Assembly: GCA_036402075.1 (NCBI GenBank)
Contig: DASWTP010000106.1
Span: 1 to 64,000 of the forward strand
DNA length: 64,000 nucleotides
Origin: Chryseosolibacter sp036402075
GTDB taxonomy: Bacteria > Bacteroidota > Bacteroidia > Cytophagales > Cyclobacteriaceae
Reading direction: 5' to 3'
Below, piece by piece: positions 17,687 through 27,016 of the stretch. The notes under the pieces were generated by a model. It had not been told where the DNA came from, ran no database searches, and was given only the letters and a program-made list of their open reading frames with translations. Both the position numbers and the translations under genes were made by a program. Position 1 is the stretch's first letter; each line of letters starts with the position of its first letter.

Positions 17687-19972
17687 ATGCGGAGGCTTTA
17701 CTTCTTATCCCTTAAGATCGCGTACTCATTCCCCATTCAATTGTTGCTGAATAACCTCAAGCGCAATCATGTGTTGGTATTGTGCTGGGTCGTTCTGTTT
17801 GCCATGATTACCGGGAGCTTCGGGAAGTACCTGGGTATCCCATACTTGTTTTTGGATCCGGAATACCTGAATGAAGTTGACTTCAGGTCGTTTTTCATCA
17901 TCGGACTTTGTACTGCAGGCTTCACCACGGCATTTCACATCACCTGTTACATCAACGATGGTCACCGGTTTTCGTTTGTAGGGTCGTTATCGCGACCCTT
18001 TACAAAGTTTGCGATCAACAACAGCATCCTTCCCATCCTTTTTCTCGCTTCGTACATCTACCAGATCATTGCGTTCCAAAAGAACAACGAGTATACCACC
18101 GGGTTCGAACTGGCGTGGAACCTGGCAGGATTGATTGCCGGCTACCTTGCCATGACATTGATCTTCTTCGTGTACTTCTGGTTCACCAACAAAGACATTT
18201 TCAAGTATGTTGTGTGTCGCATTGATGAAAAGATCAAATCGAACGTGAAGGTGACGCGTGCGAGCGCCATGAAAAAGCTCGACATCGCGCGCAAAAAGCA
18301 GGTGCAGGTAAACTACTACCTCGACTACAACCTCAAGCTCAGGAAGGTGGAGGACAACCACTTTTACGATAAAGCCACGATCCTCCAGGTGTTCGATCAA
18401 AATCACTTCAACCTGGTCGTGATTGAGCTGTTCATTTTCTTTGTCGTAATGGTTCTCGGGCTGTTCAAAGACTACCCAACGTTCCAGTTGCCGGCTGCAT
18501 CAAGCTTTATGATCTTCCTTACGATCTTCGTCATGCTTGCCGGGGCATTCTCATACTGGTTCGGAAACTGGTCGGCCACGGCAGCATTGATCCTCTTTCT
18601 TTTTTTGAACTACCTGGCAGGCGAAAACTTTTTCACCAAACGATACGAAGCCTTTGGCCTCGATTATGTTCGTCAGCCCGCTGAATATTCCGTGAATACG
18701 CTCCGTCAATTCAACGACAGCACGGCCATCGAACAAGATCGGCAGGCTACCTTTCCGATGCTTATCAACTGGAAGAAAAAATTCCCGGAAGGCACCAAAC
18801 CAAAAATGGTTTTCCTTTGCGTAAGTGGTGGCGGTAAACGCGCTGCACTGTGGTCGTTTACTGCATTGCAAACTGCTGACAGCCTGACGCATGGCACCAT
18901 GATGAAAAATGCAATTCTGATCACCGGAGCATCCGGGGGATTGATTGGTGCAAGCTTTTTTCGCGAGCTCAAGCTTCGGAATTCAAATGGTGAAAACGTA
19001 AATCCGTATTCTCCACTTCATCGCCAGCAGATCTCAACGGACAATCTAAACCCGATGATCTTCAGCCTGCTTGCCAACGATTTGTTTGTGGGTTTAACGC
19101 GGTTCGAATATGCCGGTAATCTTTACCTGCAGGATCGCGGCTACACTTTTGAACAGCAGCTCAATCAAATTACGGGTGGCCTGATGGACAAACCCATCAC
19201 GCGTTATGATTCAGCGGAGATGAAAGCCATAATCCCCATGACCATCCTCACACCAACCATTGTGAATGACGGCCGCAAACTTTATATCGCTTCGCGACCT
19301 GTATCGTTTCTGAACGCAGAGATTGTCAATTTCCCGGAGTACACCACACAAAAATACAGCGGCATTGACTTCCAGCGTTTTTTCAAAGCGCATGGTGCGG
19401 ATAGTCTCCGGTTCCTGTCAGCCTTAAGAATGTGCGCAACATTCCCGTACATCACACCCAACACAACGCTTCCGACAAACCCGGCCATTCACATTATGGA
19501 TGCCGGTATTTCCGACAATTTTGGTTTGAATGATGCTGTCCGCTTTTTGTATGCTTATCGCGAATGGATTTCCGAGAATACATCAGGCGTGGTCTTTGTA
19601 TCGATCCGCGATTCACCTAAGCTGGGAAACATTGCCGCCAGCGAAGGCCAGACGATTGTAGACGCATTCACCCAGCCCATCAGCAGTGTCTATAATAACT
19701 TCGAAAATTTCCAGGACATTACAAGCGATTTGCTGATCGGATACTCTCACTCATGGTTTAATAACTCTATTGAGCGGATTGATATAGAATATGAAGCACA
19801 GGATTACGTACCGATCCTGCAGGAGATGGATAGCCTTCGCAAAACGAATGCGCGTGCTTCGCTGAGCTGGCGATTAACCACCCGCGAAAAGCAAAGTATC
19901 GTTGACAATATCAGCACCACGAAGAATAAGCTGGCTATTCAGCGACTACGGGAGCTTTTACGACCCAATTAG
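17687..19972 (+). CDS. Membrane-anchored patatin-like phospholipase
   Basis: A 761-residue protein with several N-terminal membrane segments (about 28-45, 67-88, 110-130, 147-168, 242-260, 270-312) and a soluble patatin domain from about 370. The domain shows the oxyanion-hole motif SGGGKRA (380-386), the nucleophile motif GASGG (414-418, S416) and the Asp motif DAGISDN near residue 610. These form the Ser-Asp dyad of patatins. A basic stretch at 180-225 separates two membrane groups. The start is taken at ATG 17687; an in-frame TTG is 6 bp upstream. The last 38 bp overlap the 3' end of the convergent D-aminoacylase gene. Substrate unknown; phospholipid is inferred from the family. Confidence 0.85.
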   Translation: MRRLYFLSLKIAYSFPIQLLLNNLKRNHVLVLCWVVLFAMITGSFGKYLGIPYLFLDPEYLNEVDFRSFFIIGLCTAGFTTAFHITCYINDGHRFSFVGSLSRPFTKFAINNSILPILFLASYIYQIIAFQKNNEYTTGFELAWNLAGLIAGYLAMTLIFFVYFWFTNKDIFKYVVCRIDEKIKSNVKVTRASAMKKLDIARKKQVQVNYYLDYNLKLRKVEDNHFYDKATILQVFDQNHFNLVVIELFIFFVVMVLGLFKDYPTFQLPAASSFMIFLTIFVMLAGAFSYWFGNWSATAALILFLFLNYLAGENFFTKRYEAFGLDYVRQPAEYSVNTLRQFNDSTAIEQDRQATFPMLINWKKKFPEGTKPKMVFLCVSGGGKRAALWSFTALQTADSLTHGTMMKNAILITGASGGLIGASFFRELKLRNSNGENVNPYSPLHRQQISTDNLNPMIFSLLANDLFVGLTRFEYAGNLYLQDRGYTFEQQLNQITGGLMDKPITRYDSAEMKAIIPMTILTPTIVNDGRKLYIASRPVSFLNAEIVNFPEYTTQKYSGIDFQRFFKAHGADSLRFLSALRMCATFPYITPNTTLPTNPAIHIMDAGISDNFGLNDAVRFLYAYREWISENTSGVVFVSIRDSPKLGNIAASEGQTIVDAFTQPISSVYNNFENFQDITSDLLIGYSHSWFNNSIERIDIEYEAQDYVPILQEMDSLRKTNARASLSWRLTTREKQSIVDNISTTKNKLAIQRLRELLRPN

Positions 19973-21539
19973 ACCATCCAGGACCCTTTACAAAAACTCC
20001 ATTTCGAATTCCGGTGTGCCTCCCGCGATCGACTGTTATTTTTCCATTCACCAGCACGTAGTCGAATCCCTGCGAATAGGCATGCGGTTGTGTAAATGTT
20101 GACTTATCCGCAACCGTAGCTGCGTCAAAAACAACAATATCAGCGGCCATTCCCTCCTTCAGCAATCCACGGTCTTTGATGTTGAATTTTTGCGCGGGTA
20201 ACGAGGTCATCCTCCGGACCGCCTCTTCCAGGCCGATGATTTTCAGATCGCGGACGTAGGTTCCCAGCACACGGGCATTCGTACCGTACGAACGCGGATG
20301 CGGCACCCCCGAGCCAAAGCGCGCGATCCCGGCATCGGATGCAAACATGTTGTAAGGGTACTGCATGATCCTCCGCAAGTCGCCTTCCTCCATACTAAAG
20401 AACACCATCTGGGCGCTGCCCTGCTCTACCATCTCAAGAATGGTTTCAGCTTCCTCCGCTGGCTTTGACTTCCGGCCTTTGAGCTTGTTGATCTCAGATA
20501 TATTTTTTCCGTTCAGTGTTGTATCAGCACCAAACCGCGCTACTACGGCATAGCTATAGGTCTTCAATTGTTTCCCTTTTAAAATGGACACCATCTCATT
20601 TTTGATTTTTGCCCGTGTACCTGCATTCGACAGCCTCATCAACAACGAGTCATTTCCTCCCGAAAAGGCCCAGCTTGGAACAGTTGTGCTTAACGTTGTG
20701 CTGCTGGCAACGTAAGGGTATTGATCAATCGTAACATCGATTCCATTTTTGCGTGCCTCATCTACCTGGGCGAGTGTGTTTACCGACTTTCCCCAATTCG
20801 GTTTGTACGTCACTTTAAAATGAGAGATCTCGACAGGAATTGCTGCTTGCCTGCCAATGTTAATTGCCTCTTCGATTGCTTCTTTCACCTCATCACCTTC
20901 ATCACGAATGTGTGACGCATAGACACCATTGTATCTGGACGCAGCCTTCGCGAGCCCAATCACTTCGGGCGTCTTTGAATACGTCCCCGGAATATAAATG
21001 AGGCCGGTTGACAGGCCCACCGCTCCATTCAACATAGCTTGTTCAACCAGTGCCTCCATCCGCGTTTGTTCCTCTGCAGTTGGGTCGCGCTGCGTGTCAC
21101 CCATCACGGCACGCCTTACACTGTTGTGTCCGATTAAGGAGGCAACGTTCACCGAAGTCTTAACGCTGTCGAGGCGCGACCTGTATTTTGCCATGTCGGT
21201 GTTAGACGAACCGCAGTTGCCAGTAACAACGGTGGTGACACCATCCATGATGAAATTCGTAGCGCCTGGGAATTTGAGATCGTTGCCTTCAATGTGGGTG
21301 TGAACGTCAATAAATCCCGGGGCAACAACACGGTTGGAAGCATCGATAATATGATGTGCGGAGAATACCTTTAGGTTTCCGATCAAGGCAATTTTCCCTT
21401 CCTTCACGCCAATGTCGGCATAACGCCATGAATTACCGGTGCCATCAATTACTTTACCATTCAAGATTAAAACATCAAAATCCTGTGAAAGGGCCACCGG
21501 TGTAGCGGCAACGAGGAAGAATAGCGGCAGATACTTCAT
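19935..21539 (-). CDS. Exported D-aminoacylase / N-acyl-D-amino-acid deacylase
   Basis: Amidohydrolase-superfamily enzyme removing acyl groups from N-acyl-D-amino acids (family of COG3653). With ATG 21539 it has 534 residues and a cleavable signal peptide (MKYLPLFFLVAATPVALSQ), so it is periplasmic or secreted. The metal-binding motif HTHIEGN is near residue 70; GNCGSS near 98, SHIRDEGDE near 190 and EISHFK near 215 match the family. The C-terminal end (LVNGKITVDRGRHTG) has the usual small beta domain. The frame runs open to 21755, but the extra 72 residues lack features and overlap the divergent helicase. Its 3' end overlaps the patatin gene by 38 bp. Confidence 0.9.
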   Translation of the reverse strand: MKYLPLFFLVAATPVALSQDFDVLILNGKVIDGTGNSWRYADIGVKEGKIALIGNLKVFSAHHIIDASNRVVAPGFIDVHTHIEGNDLKFPGATNFIMDGVTTVVTGNCGSSNTDMAKYRSRLDSVKTSVNVASLIGHNSVRRAVMGDTQRDPTAEEQTRMEALVEQAMLNGAVGLSTGLIYIPGTYSKTPEVIGLAKAASRYNGVYASHIRDEGDEVKEAIEEAINIGRQAAIPVEISHFKVTYKPNWGKSVNTLAQVDEARKNGIDVTIDQYPYVASSTTLSTTVPSWAFSGGNDSLLMRLSNAGTRAKIKNEMVSILKGKQLKTYSYAVVARFGADTTLNGKNISEINKLKGRKSKPAEEAETILEMVEQGSAQMVFFSMEEGDLRRIMQYPYNMFASDAGIARFGSGVPHPRSYGTNARVLGTYVRDLKIIGLEEAVRRMTSLPAQKFNIKDRGLLKEGMAADIVVFDAATVADKSTFTQPHAYSQGFDYVLVNGKITVDRGRHTGIRNGVFVKGPGWSNWVVKAPVVAE

Positions 21540-21591
21540 GGTATTCGGATTAGGTCCCTTAATTTCAGCAATCTGCCCCGAAAAAAAAATT

Positions 21592-21619
21592 TTGGATACG
21601 CGCGATAACCGTACTTTTG
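21592..21619 (+). promoter_or_regulatory. Promoter of the SF1 helicase gene
   Basis: TTG (21592-21594) and TACTTTTG (21612-21619), a perfect TAnnTTTG, with a 17-bp spacer. The -7 element ends 6 bp before ATG 21626, predicting a leaderless or very short leader transcript. Confidence 0.5.
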
Positions 21620-21625
21620 CCTTGT

Positions 21626-23548
21626 ATGAATGTAAACGCGCAACTGAACCAAACCCTTGACCTCCTAAAGCTCGAGCGCAATGCGGACCTGGAGCAGTAC
21701 CGTCAGAAAGTTCTGCTGCGGTCGTTAACCGACAGAACAAAAGAGGGATCGACATGGTATCCTGTTACCCTTAAGCGCGATTACATTGGTACCGGTGAAC
21801 GTCCTGTCATTGAGTTAGAGCGCACCAATCACCTGGATCAGCCGCACAGTTTCCAAAGCGGAAAGCTGGTCAGCGTTTTTTCAAATGCCTCGGGCAAATC
21901 TGAAAAAGAACATATCAATGGAGTAATTAACTACGTGCGTGACAACACGATGGTGATCACGTTAAACGGTGACGAAAGCCCGGACTGGATTGAAGACGGT
22001 ATGCTCGGAGTTGACGTAATGTTTGACGAGATGACCTACCGTGAAATGGAATTTGCGCTTCGGGAAGTAATCAAGGCCGAAGGGAACCGCGTGGACCAGT
22101 TGAAACAGATCCTGCTCGGTACGGACAAGGCAGGATTGAATGAAAAGAAATTCTCAATCGAGGGACTGAACATTCTTAATGATAGCCAGCTTGAAGCGCT
22201 TAACAGAATGTTGAAAGCCCAGGATGTTGCATTCATACACGGGCCGCCAGGGACAGGGAAGACCACAACACTGGTGCAGGTTATCAAGTACACAATCAAG
22301 GAGCAGAAGCAGGTTCTGGTGTGCGCACCGAGCAACGCAGCGATCGATCTTCTGGTAGACAAATTGAGTGAGCAGGGATTGAATGTTTTGCGGATTGGTC
22401 ACCCTGCGCGGGTCACGGAACAGTCGTTAAGTAAGACGCTTGATGCCCGCATTGCAAGTCACCCGAATTATCACGAGCTACGATCGCTTCGAAAGAAGAT
22501 GGAACAAGTGCGCGCTACCGCCCTAAAGTACAAACGAAACTTTGGCTACGAGCAAAAGCAAGAACGAAGATTGCTGATGCAGGAAGCCAAAGCGCTGAAG
22601 GCAGATGCTGACATGCTGGAGTTCTACATCACCAACGATTTGCTCCAGAATAGCGAGGCGATTTGCTGTACACTCGTAGGTAGTTCGCACCCGATTTTGC
22701 GCGGAAAAAAATTCAAAACAGCATTTATTGACGAAGCCGGTCAGGCACTCGAACCCGCCTGCTGGATTCCCGTGCTGCGTTCGGAACGAATAATCTTTGC
22801 TGGCGATCATCAGCAGCTTCCTCCAACTATAAAATCAAACGAAGCCGCACAAAAAGGCTTGTCGAAAACACTCTTTGAAAAAGGAATTGCCCGGCAACCA
22901 CATTGCGTCTCGATGCTGGAAGTGCAGTACAGGATGAACGAATACATTATGCGATTTTCATCCGATGTATTTTACGAAGGGAAGCTGGTGGCACACGAAT
23001 CGGTAAAGCATGGATTGCTCCGACCTCACCAGCCACCAATTGAATTCATTGACACAGCGGGGTGCGGCTACTCGGAAAAACAGGACCCCGAGACCCTCAG
23101 TCGCTCCAACGAAGAAGAAGCCCAACTTCTGATTCAGCAACTTGAAGCCCTTGCGGAAGATATTAGCGTTGCAGCGTGGCTGGAGGAACAAATCTCGCTG
23201 GCGATAATCACACCATACCGCGCGCAAGTCGACTACTTACACAAGCTTGCGGAGGCTTCACCCGTGCTCGAGCCGTTATCAAGCTTGATTGCGATCAACA
23301 CCGTTGATGCCTTTCAAGGCCAGGAACGTGATGTCATCGCTATTTCCTTTGTACGCAGCAACGACCGGGGTGAGGTTGGGTTCCTGGGCGACATTCGCAG
23401 AACGAACGTGGCGATGACCCGCGCGCGAAAAAAACTGATTATGATCGGTGACAGTGCAACATTGGGTTCGCACGCTTTTTACGTCAAGCTGCTGGATTAT
23501 GTACAGCAGGAAAATTTTTACAAAAGTGCTTTTGAGATCATCAAATAA
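21626..23548 (+). CDS. SF1 (Upf1/IGHMBP2-like) DNA/RNA helicase
   Basis: Superfamily 1B helicase, 640 residues from ATG 21626 (an in-frame TTG is 9 bp upstream). An N-terminal beta-barrel domain (about 1-145) is followed by helicase motifs: Walker A GPPGTGKT (206-213), motif Ia APSNAAID, DEAGQALEP (motif II), GDHQQLPPT (motif III), QYRMNE (motif IV), VDAFQGQERDVI (motif V) and NVAMTRARKKLI (motif VI). An insertion with charged coiled-coil character (about 285-330) corresponds to the stalk of Upf1-like enzymes. It is followed 3 bp later by a SMUG2-like glycosylase gene, so the pair is surely cotranscribed and a DNA-repair role is plausible. Exact substrate unknown. Confidence 0.92.
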   Translation: MNVNAQLNQTLDLLKLERNADLEQYRQKVLLRSLTDRTKEGSTWYPVTLKRDYIGTGERPVIELERTNHLDQPHSFQSGKLVSVFSNASGKSEKEHINGVINYVRDNTMVITLNGDESPDWIEDGMLGVDVMFDEMTYREMEFALREVIKAEGNRVDQLKQILLGTDKAGLNEKKFSIEGLNILNDSQLEALNRMLKAQDVAFIHGPPGTGKTTTLVQVIKYTIKEQKQVLVCAPSNAAIDLLVDKLSEQGLNVLRIGHPARVTEQSLSKTLDARIASHPNYHELRSLRKKMEQVRATALKYKRNFGYEQKQERRLLMQEAKALKADADMLEFYITNDLLQNSEAICCTLVGSSHPILRGKKFKTAFIDEAGQALEPACWIPVLRSERIIFAGDHQQLPPTIKSNEAAQKGLSKTLFEKGIARQPHCVSMLEVQYRMNEYIMRFSSDVFYEGKLVAHESVKHGLLRPHQPPIEFIDTAGCGYSEKQDPETLSRSNEEEAQLLIQQLEALAEDISVAAWLEEQISLAIITPYRAQVDYLHKLAEASPVLEPLSSLIAINTVDAFQGQERDVIAISFVRSNDRGEVGFLGDIRRTNVAMTRARKKLIMIGDSATLGSHAFYVKLLDYVQQENFYKSAFEIIK

Positions 23549-23551
23549 GAC

Positions 23552-24217
23552 ATGACGTTTGCGGAAAAGCTATTGGTGTTTTACAGGCAACTGGCAATCG
23601 GCACACGGCTTCCCAAGGGTGTTGAGGTGCTCAACCCTTACCAGGACGAAAAGGCTTTCGCGCTTTGCGCAGCGTTCTACCGCCAATTCTATCAGGACAA
23701 GAATCCTCGCAAGGTCATTCTCGGAATCAATCCCGGTCGATTCGGTGGTGGCATCACTGGAATTCCATTTACCGATCCTATAAAACTCGAAAGCATTTGT
23801 GGTATCGAAAACGATATGACGAAAAAAGCAGAGCTGTCCGCTGACTACATCTATAGAATGATCGAGGCATTTGGCGGGCCTCAGAAATTTTATGGCAGAT
23901 ATTTTTTTAGTTCCGTGTCACCACTTGGCTTCACGCAGGATGGCAAAAATTTAAATTATTACGACACCCCTGAGCTAATGAAAGCGCTTGAAAAATTTAT
24001 TCTCAAGTCTATCAAACAGATCATTGATATGGGTGTAGATACCGATGTGGCTTTTTGTCTAGGTGAAGGCGATAACTTCAAATACCTGACCAACCTCAAC
24101 AATCAGCAGAATTTCTTCAAGCAAATCATACCGCTTGCTCATCCAAGGTTTATCATGCAATACAAGCGAAAGCAGATTGACCATTATATCGGGGATTATC
24201 TTCGAAAACTGAGCTAA
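23552..24217 (+). CDS. SMUG2-like uracil-DNA glycosylase family protein
   Basis: A 221-residue protein with the uracil-DNA glycosylase fold signature GINPGRFGGG at 58-67 and downstream TGIPFTDP (69-76), matching the SMUG2 subgroup (formerly DUF4918). Members remove uracil or related lesions from DNA. The C-terminal LAHPRFIMQYKRK (near 195-207) supplies the conserved His-Pro loop of the superfamily. It starts 3 bp after the helicase stop, which argues for joint expression. Activity is inferred from family membership. Confidence 0.85.
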   Translation: MTFAEKLLVFYRQLAIGTRLPKGVEVLNPYQDEKAFALCAAFYRQFYQDKNPRKVILGINPGRFGGGITGIPFTDPIKLESICGIENDMTKKAELSADYIYRMIEAFGGPQKFYGRYFFSSVSPLGFTQDGKNLNYYDTPELMKALEKFILKSIKQIIDMGVDTDVAFCLGEGDNFKYLTNLNNQQNFFKQIIPLAHPRFIMQYKRKQIDHYIGDYLRKLS

Positions 24218-24331
24218 ACAGGAGCACAGACTCAACAGATCAGGATTCGCTCAGCCCATGCCTCTGCGCGCGGAAATAAATTTGCAGGATTTAAATTAAT
24301 GTGTAGTCGCGCGCTCCATAGATTTTCTTTC

Positions 24332-24359
24332 ATTGCCGGTGGCTGAAGCCACCGGCAAT
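24332..24359. repeat. REP-like palindrome, copy 1
   Basis: A perfect 12-bp stem (24332-24343 with 24348-24359) with a 4-nt loop. The core is CCGGTGGCTGAAGCCACCGG. It lies 45 bp from a related hairpin (copy 2) that differs by one compensated base pair and the loop. The form resembles REP elements mobilised by RAYT transposases; none is encoded here. Confidence 0.75.
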
Positions 24360-24404
24360 TGATGAGCCAGGTCAGAAATGGTGAGCCTTACTCGATTCAA
24401 CATT

Positions 24405-24436
24405 GAGTTTCCGGAGGCTTTAGCCTCCGGAAACTC
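24405..24436. repeat. REP-like palindrome, copy 2, carrying the hrpB stop codon
   Basis: A perfect 15-bp stem (24405-24419 with 24422-24436) around TT. The core is CCGGAGGCTTTAGCCTCCGG, the same architecture as copy 1 with T-A exchanged for A-T in the stem. The stop codon of hrpB (TAA, complement of 24420-24422) sits at the hairpin tip, and one arm encodes the last five residues of that protein. It may also act as a minus-strand terminator. Confidence 0.8.
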
Positions 24437-26900
24437 TTCTCCTGGCTCCGCGCACTGCCTTCGCAGTCCATGGATCATCCGGCCATGAATGCTTGGGATA
24501 ACGTGTGCGCAGCTCTTTCCTTACTTCCGCATATGTATTTTGCCAAAAGCTTCTCAAATCCTGGGTGACCTGAACTGGTTTGAAGCCGGGCGAAAGCAGG
24601 TGCATCACAACCTTGATTTTGCCTTCGTTCACGTTCGGTGTTTCCAGCATCCCAAAAACTTCCTGCAGCCTTACCTCCATGGTAGGTGACGACCCGTCAG
24701 CAAAATAATTCACTTTGATCCATGAATCGCTGGGAACCTGAATCCGCGATGGCGCAAGAACATCAAGCTTGTTTTGCTGCTCCCATGTGAGAATAGAATT
24801 CAATATTTCGGACGCGTTCAATTTTTGAATTTCGCTCAGTTTTCCGAGTCCCGTGAGGAACGGAGCGAACCAACGTTCGAGGCTTCCTAAAAGCCCTTCT
24901 TCAGTCACATCCGGCCAAGCTTCTTCCGGCCGCCAAAGTCGCAAACTCAATACTCTTGATTGAAAAACTTCGAGCGTATCGCCCCAACCGAGAATGCGAA
25001 TACCTTTCTCGCGTATCATGGAGCAAATCACATCAAGTCTTTTTTGTTCGTCCACTTTTTGCACTGGCTTTGACTCGAGCACCAGCGCCCCAATTTTCTT
25101 TTCGATCGTTCCGGCAACCATGCCCCTCTCCTCATCCCAACGCAGCACCTGTTCCTCCACAGCCTGTTCAAAAAGATCGCGGTAATTCAGAGGCGCAGCT
25201 GAAAATATTTTAGCTTCGCCAACGCCAGCATCCAGCGAGGAAATCGCGATCCAGCTTTCACGCGAAAGTGCGTCATGCGATGGAAGGCGTGCATTTCTTC
25301 CGTTCACAAGCTTGTACCGCTCGCTATCTTTTTCGACCTGCCGCGCGATTCGTTCAGGATAGGCGAGCATGACCAGCTTGCCAATCATAGCGTCATCTAC
25401 CGTTGAATTATCTACCTGCACCTTTAACAACCTTCTCCATTGCTGGGCGAGTTTTTCAATACGCTCAAGAACAGATCTTTCAGCGTTTATTTTTTCTCCG
25501 GCCCGCCATTTTCGTAACGCGGAAATCCGTAAACCCATGTCTGCTCCCGAGTCGCGCGGAAGCGGATCACGTTCTTCCAGGAGTGCCGCTACATCTGCGG
25601 CAAGCGCTACCTGCTGACCTCCTTTAGCTTCCAACAACATGTGCGCTATACGCGGGTGTGTTGGAAGATCCAGCATCGCCCGTCCCTTCTGCGTGATCGC
25701 ATTATCCTTGATCGCTTCGAGCTGCGCTAATAACTCACGCGCCTGGCTGACTGATCCATCAGGAGGAAGTGTTAGCCATGTGAGCTCACGAATGTTCTTG
25801 ATTCCCCACTGGTAAAGCTCGAGTAGCAACGGAGCAAGATCAGCTTCCAGGATCTCAGGCTTACGATTTGGTACAAGGCTCGCATGGCTACCTTGAGTCC
25901 AAAGTCTGTAACATACTCCCGGACCAAGACGGCCCGCGCGGCCCGCGCGCTGGTCTGCGGCATCGAGTGTAACGCGGACCGTTTCGAGTCGCGAGAGTCC
26001 GGAGCGCGGATCAAATCGCGGCACCCGGGAAAGACCACTGTCGATAACAACTTTAACTCCCTCGATGGTGAGTGACGTCTCCGCAATTGACGTTGTCAGC
26101 ACAACTTTTCGGATCCCGGAAGGATTGGGCAAGATAGCTTCCTGTTGTTTTGCAAATGATAAATCGCCAAAGAGCGGCAGGATGATTGCGCCCGGGATGT
26201 CACTTTCCAAAATCTCCGCGGTCCGTGCAATCTCCCCTGCCCCTGGCAAAAAAGCCAGGATGTCACCATTGTTTTCACGCAGGGCTTTTTTCACCGCCCG
26301 CGCCATCTGAACGTGAAGTTGTGAATCGTCTGGCTGCGGTAGGTAGTTCACCACAACCGGAAATTGCCGCCCCTGACTGGTAACTACGGGAGCTTTCAAG
26401 AGCTGCGAGAGTTTCTCACTGTCGAGGGTTGCCGACATGATAAGGATGCGCAGATCGTCACGCAAAAGTTGTTGCATTTGCAGGCAAAGCACCAGCGCCA
26501 GGTCACCTTGCAGATTGCGTTCATGAAATTCATCAAAGATAACCAGGCCGGCCTCCTCGAGCGCGTTGTCATGCTGAATCATTCGTGTGAGAATACCCTC
26601 GGTAACAACTTCGATTTGTGTGCTGGCGCTTACTTTTGTTTCGAACCGAACGCGGTAGCCGATCGTCTCCCCAACTTTATCGCCATGGAGCTCACTCATG
26701 CGCATGGCGACAGACCGGGCAGCAAGTCTTCGCGGCTCCAGCATAATAATTTTTTTCTGCTGCAGCCATGGCTCATCCTTGAGGCGTAGCGGCACGATTG
26801 TCGATTTACCTGCACCAGGAGGTGCCTGTAAGATCACGATCTTATTGGCAGCGAGAGATGCTTGCAGGGACGAAATGCTGTCTTCTACCGGATACGACAT
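24420..26900 (-). CDS. hrpB: HrpB-type DEAH-box ATP-dependent helicase
   Basis: DEAH/RHA-family RNA helicase of unclear cellular role, 826 residues from ATG 26900. Walker A APPGAGKST is at 26-34, the DEFH box at 123-126 (DExH motif II), SATLD at 156-160, then the TTSIAETSLTIEGV and DQRAGRAGR motifs (about 270 and 316). The C-terminal HrpB-specific region ends with the usual RYPKHSWPDDPW segment. The final RRVSGG and stop are encoded by a REP-like hairpin, so the natural tail has probably been replaced. The open frame extends 15 codons upstream, but MSYPVED begins the recognised domain. Confidence 0.93.
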   Translation of the reverse strand: MSYPVEDSISSLQASLAANKIVILQAPPGAGKSTIVPLRLKDEPWLQQKKIIMLEPRRLAARSVAMRMSELHGDKVGETIGYRVRFETKVSASTQIEVVTEGILTRMIQHDNALEEAGLVIFDEFHERNLQGDLALVLCLQMQQLLRDDLRILIMSATLDSEKLSQLLKAPVVTSQGRQFPVVVNYLPQPDDSQLHVQMARAVKKALRENNGDILAFLPGAGEIARTAEILESDIPGAIILPLFGDLSFAKQQEAILPNPSGIRKVVLTTSIAETSLTIEGVKVVIDSGLSRVPRFDPRSGLSRLETVRVTLDAADQRAGRAGRLGPGVCYRLWTQGSHASLVPNRKPEILEADLAPLLLELYQWGIKNIRELTWLTLPPDGSVSQARELLAQLEAIKDNAITQKGRAMLDLPTHPRIAHMLLEAKGGQQVALAADVAALLEERDPLPRDSGADMGLRISALRKWRAGEKINAERSVLERIEKLAQQWRRLLKVQVDNSTVDDAMIGKLVMLAYPERIARQVEKDSERYKLVNGRNARLPSHDALSRESWIAISSLDAGVGEAKIFSAAPLNYRDLFEQAVEEQVLRWDEERGMVAGTIEKKIGALVLESKPVQKVDEQKRLDVICSMIREKGIRILGWGDTLEVFQSRVLSLRLWRPEEAWPDVTEEGLLGSLERWFAPFLTGLGKLSEIQKLNASEILNSILTWEQQNKLDVLAPSRIQVPSDSWIKVNYFADGSSPTMEVRLQEVFGMLETPNVNEGKIKVVMHLLSPGFKPVQVTQDLRSFWQNTYAEVRKELRTRYPKHSWPDDPWTAKAVRGARRRVSGG

Positions 26901-27016
26901 CCAGCAAAAGTAAGAAAACGGTTCGAGTTGAGCGTAGGGCAACACCTAATCGCTCACCGCGCGGTCCGGTTGAATTGAAAGTTGGATTTGGTATTTTAGC
27001 CCCTGAAAAAACTCCC

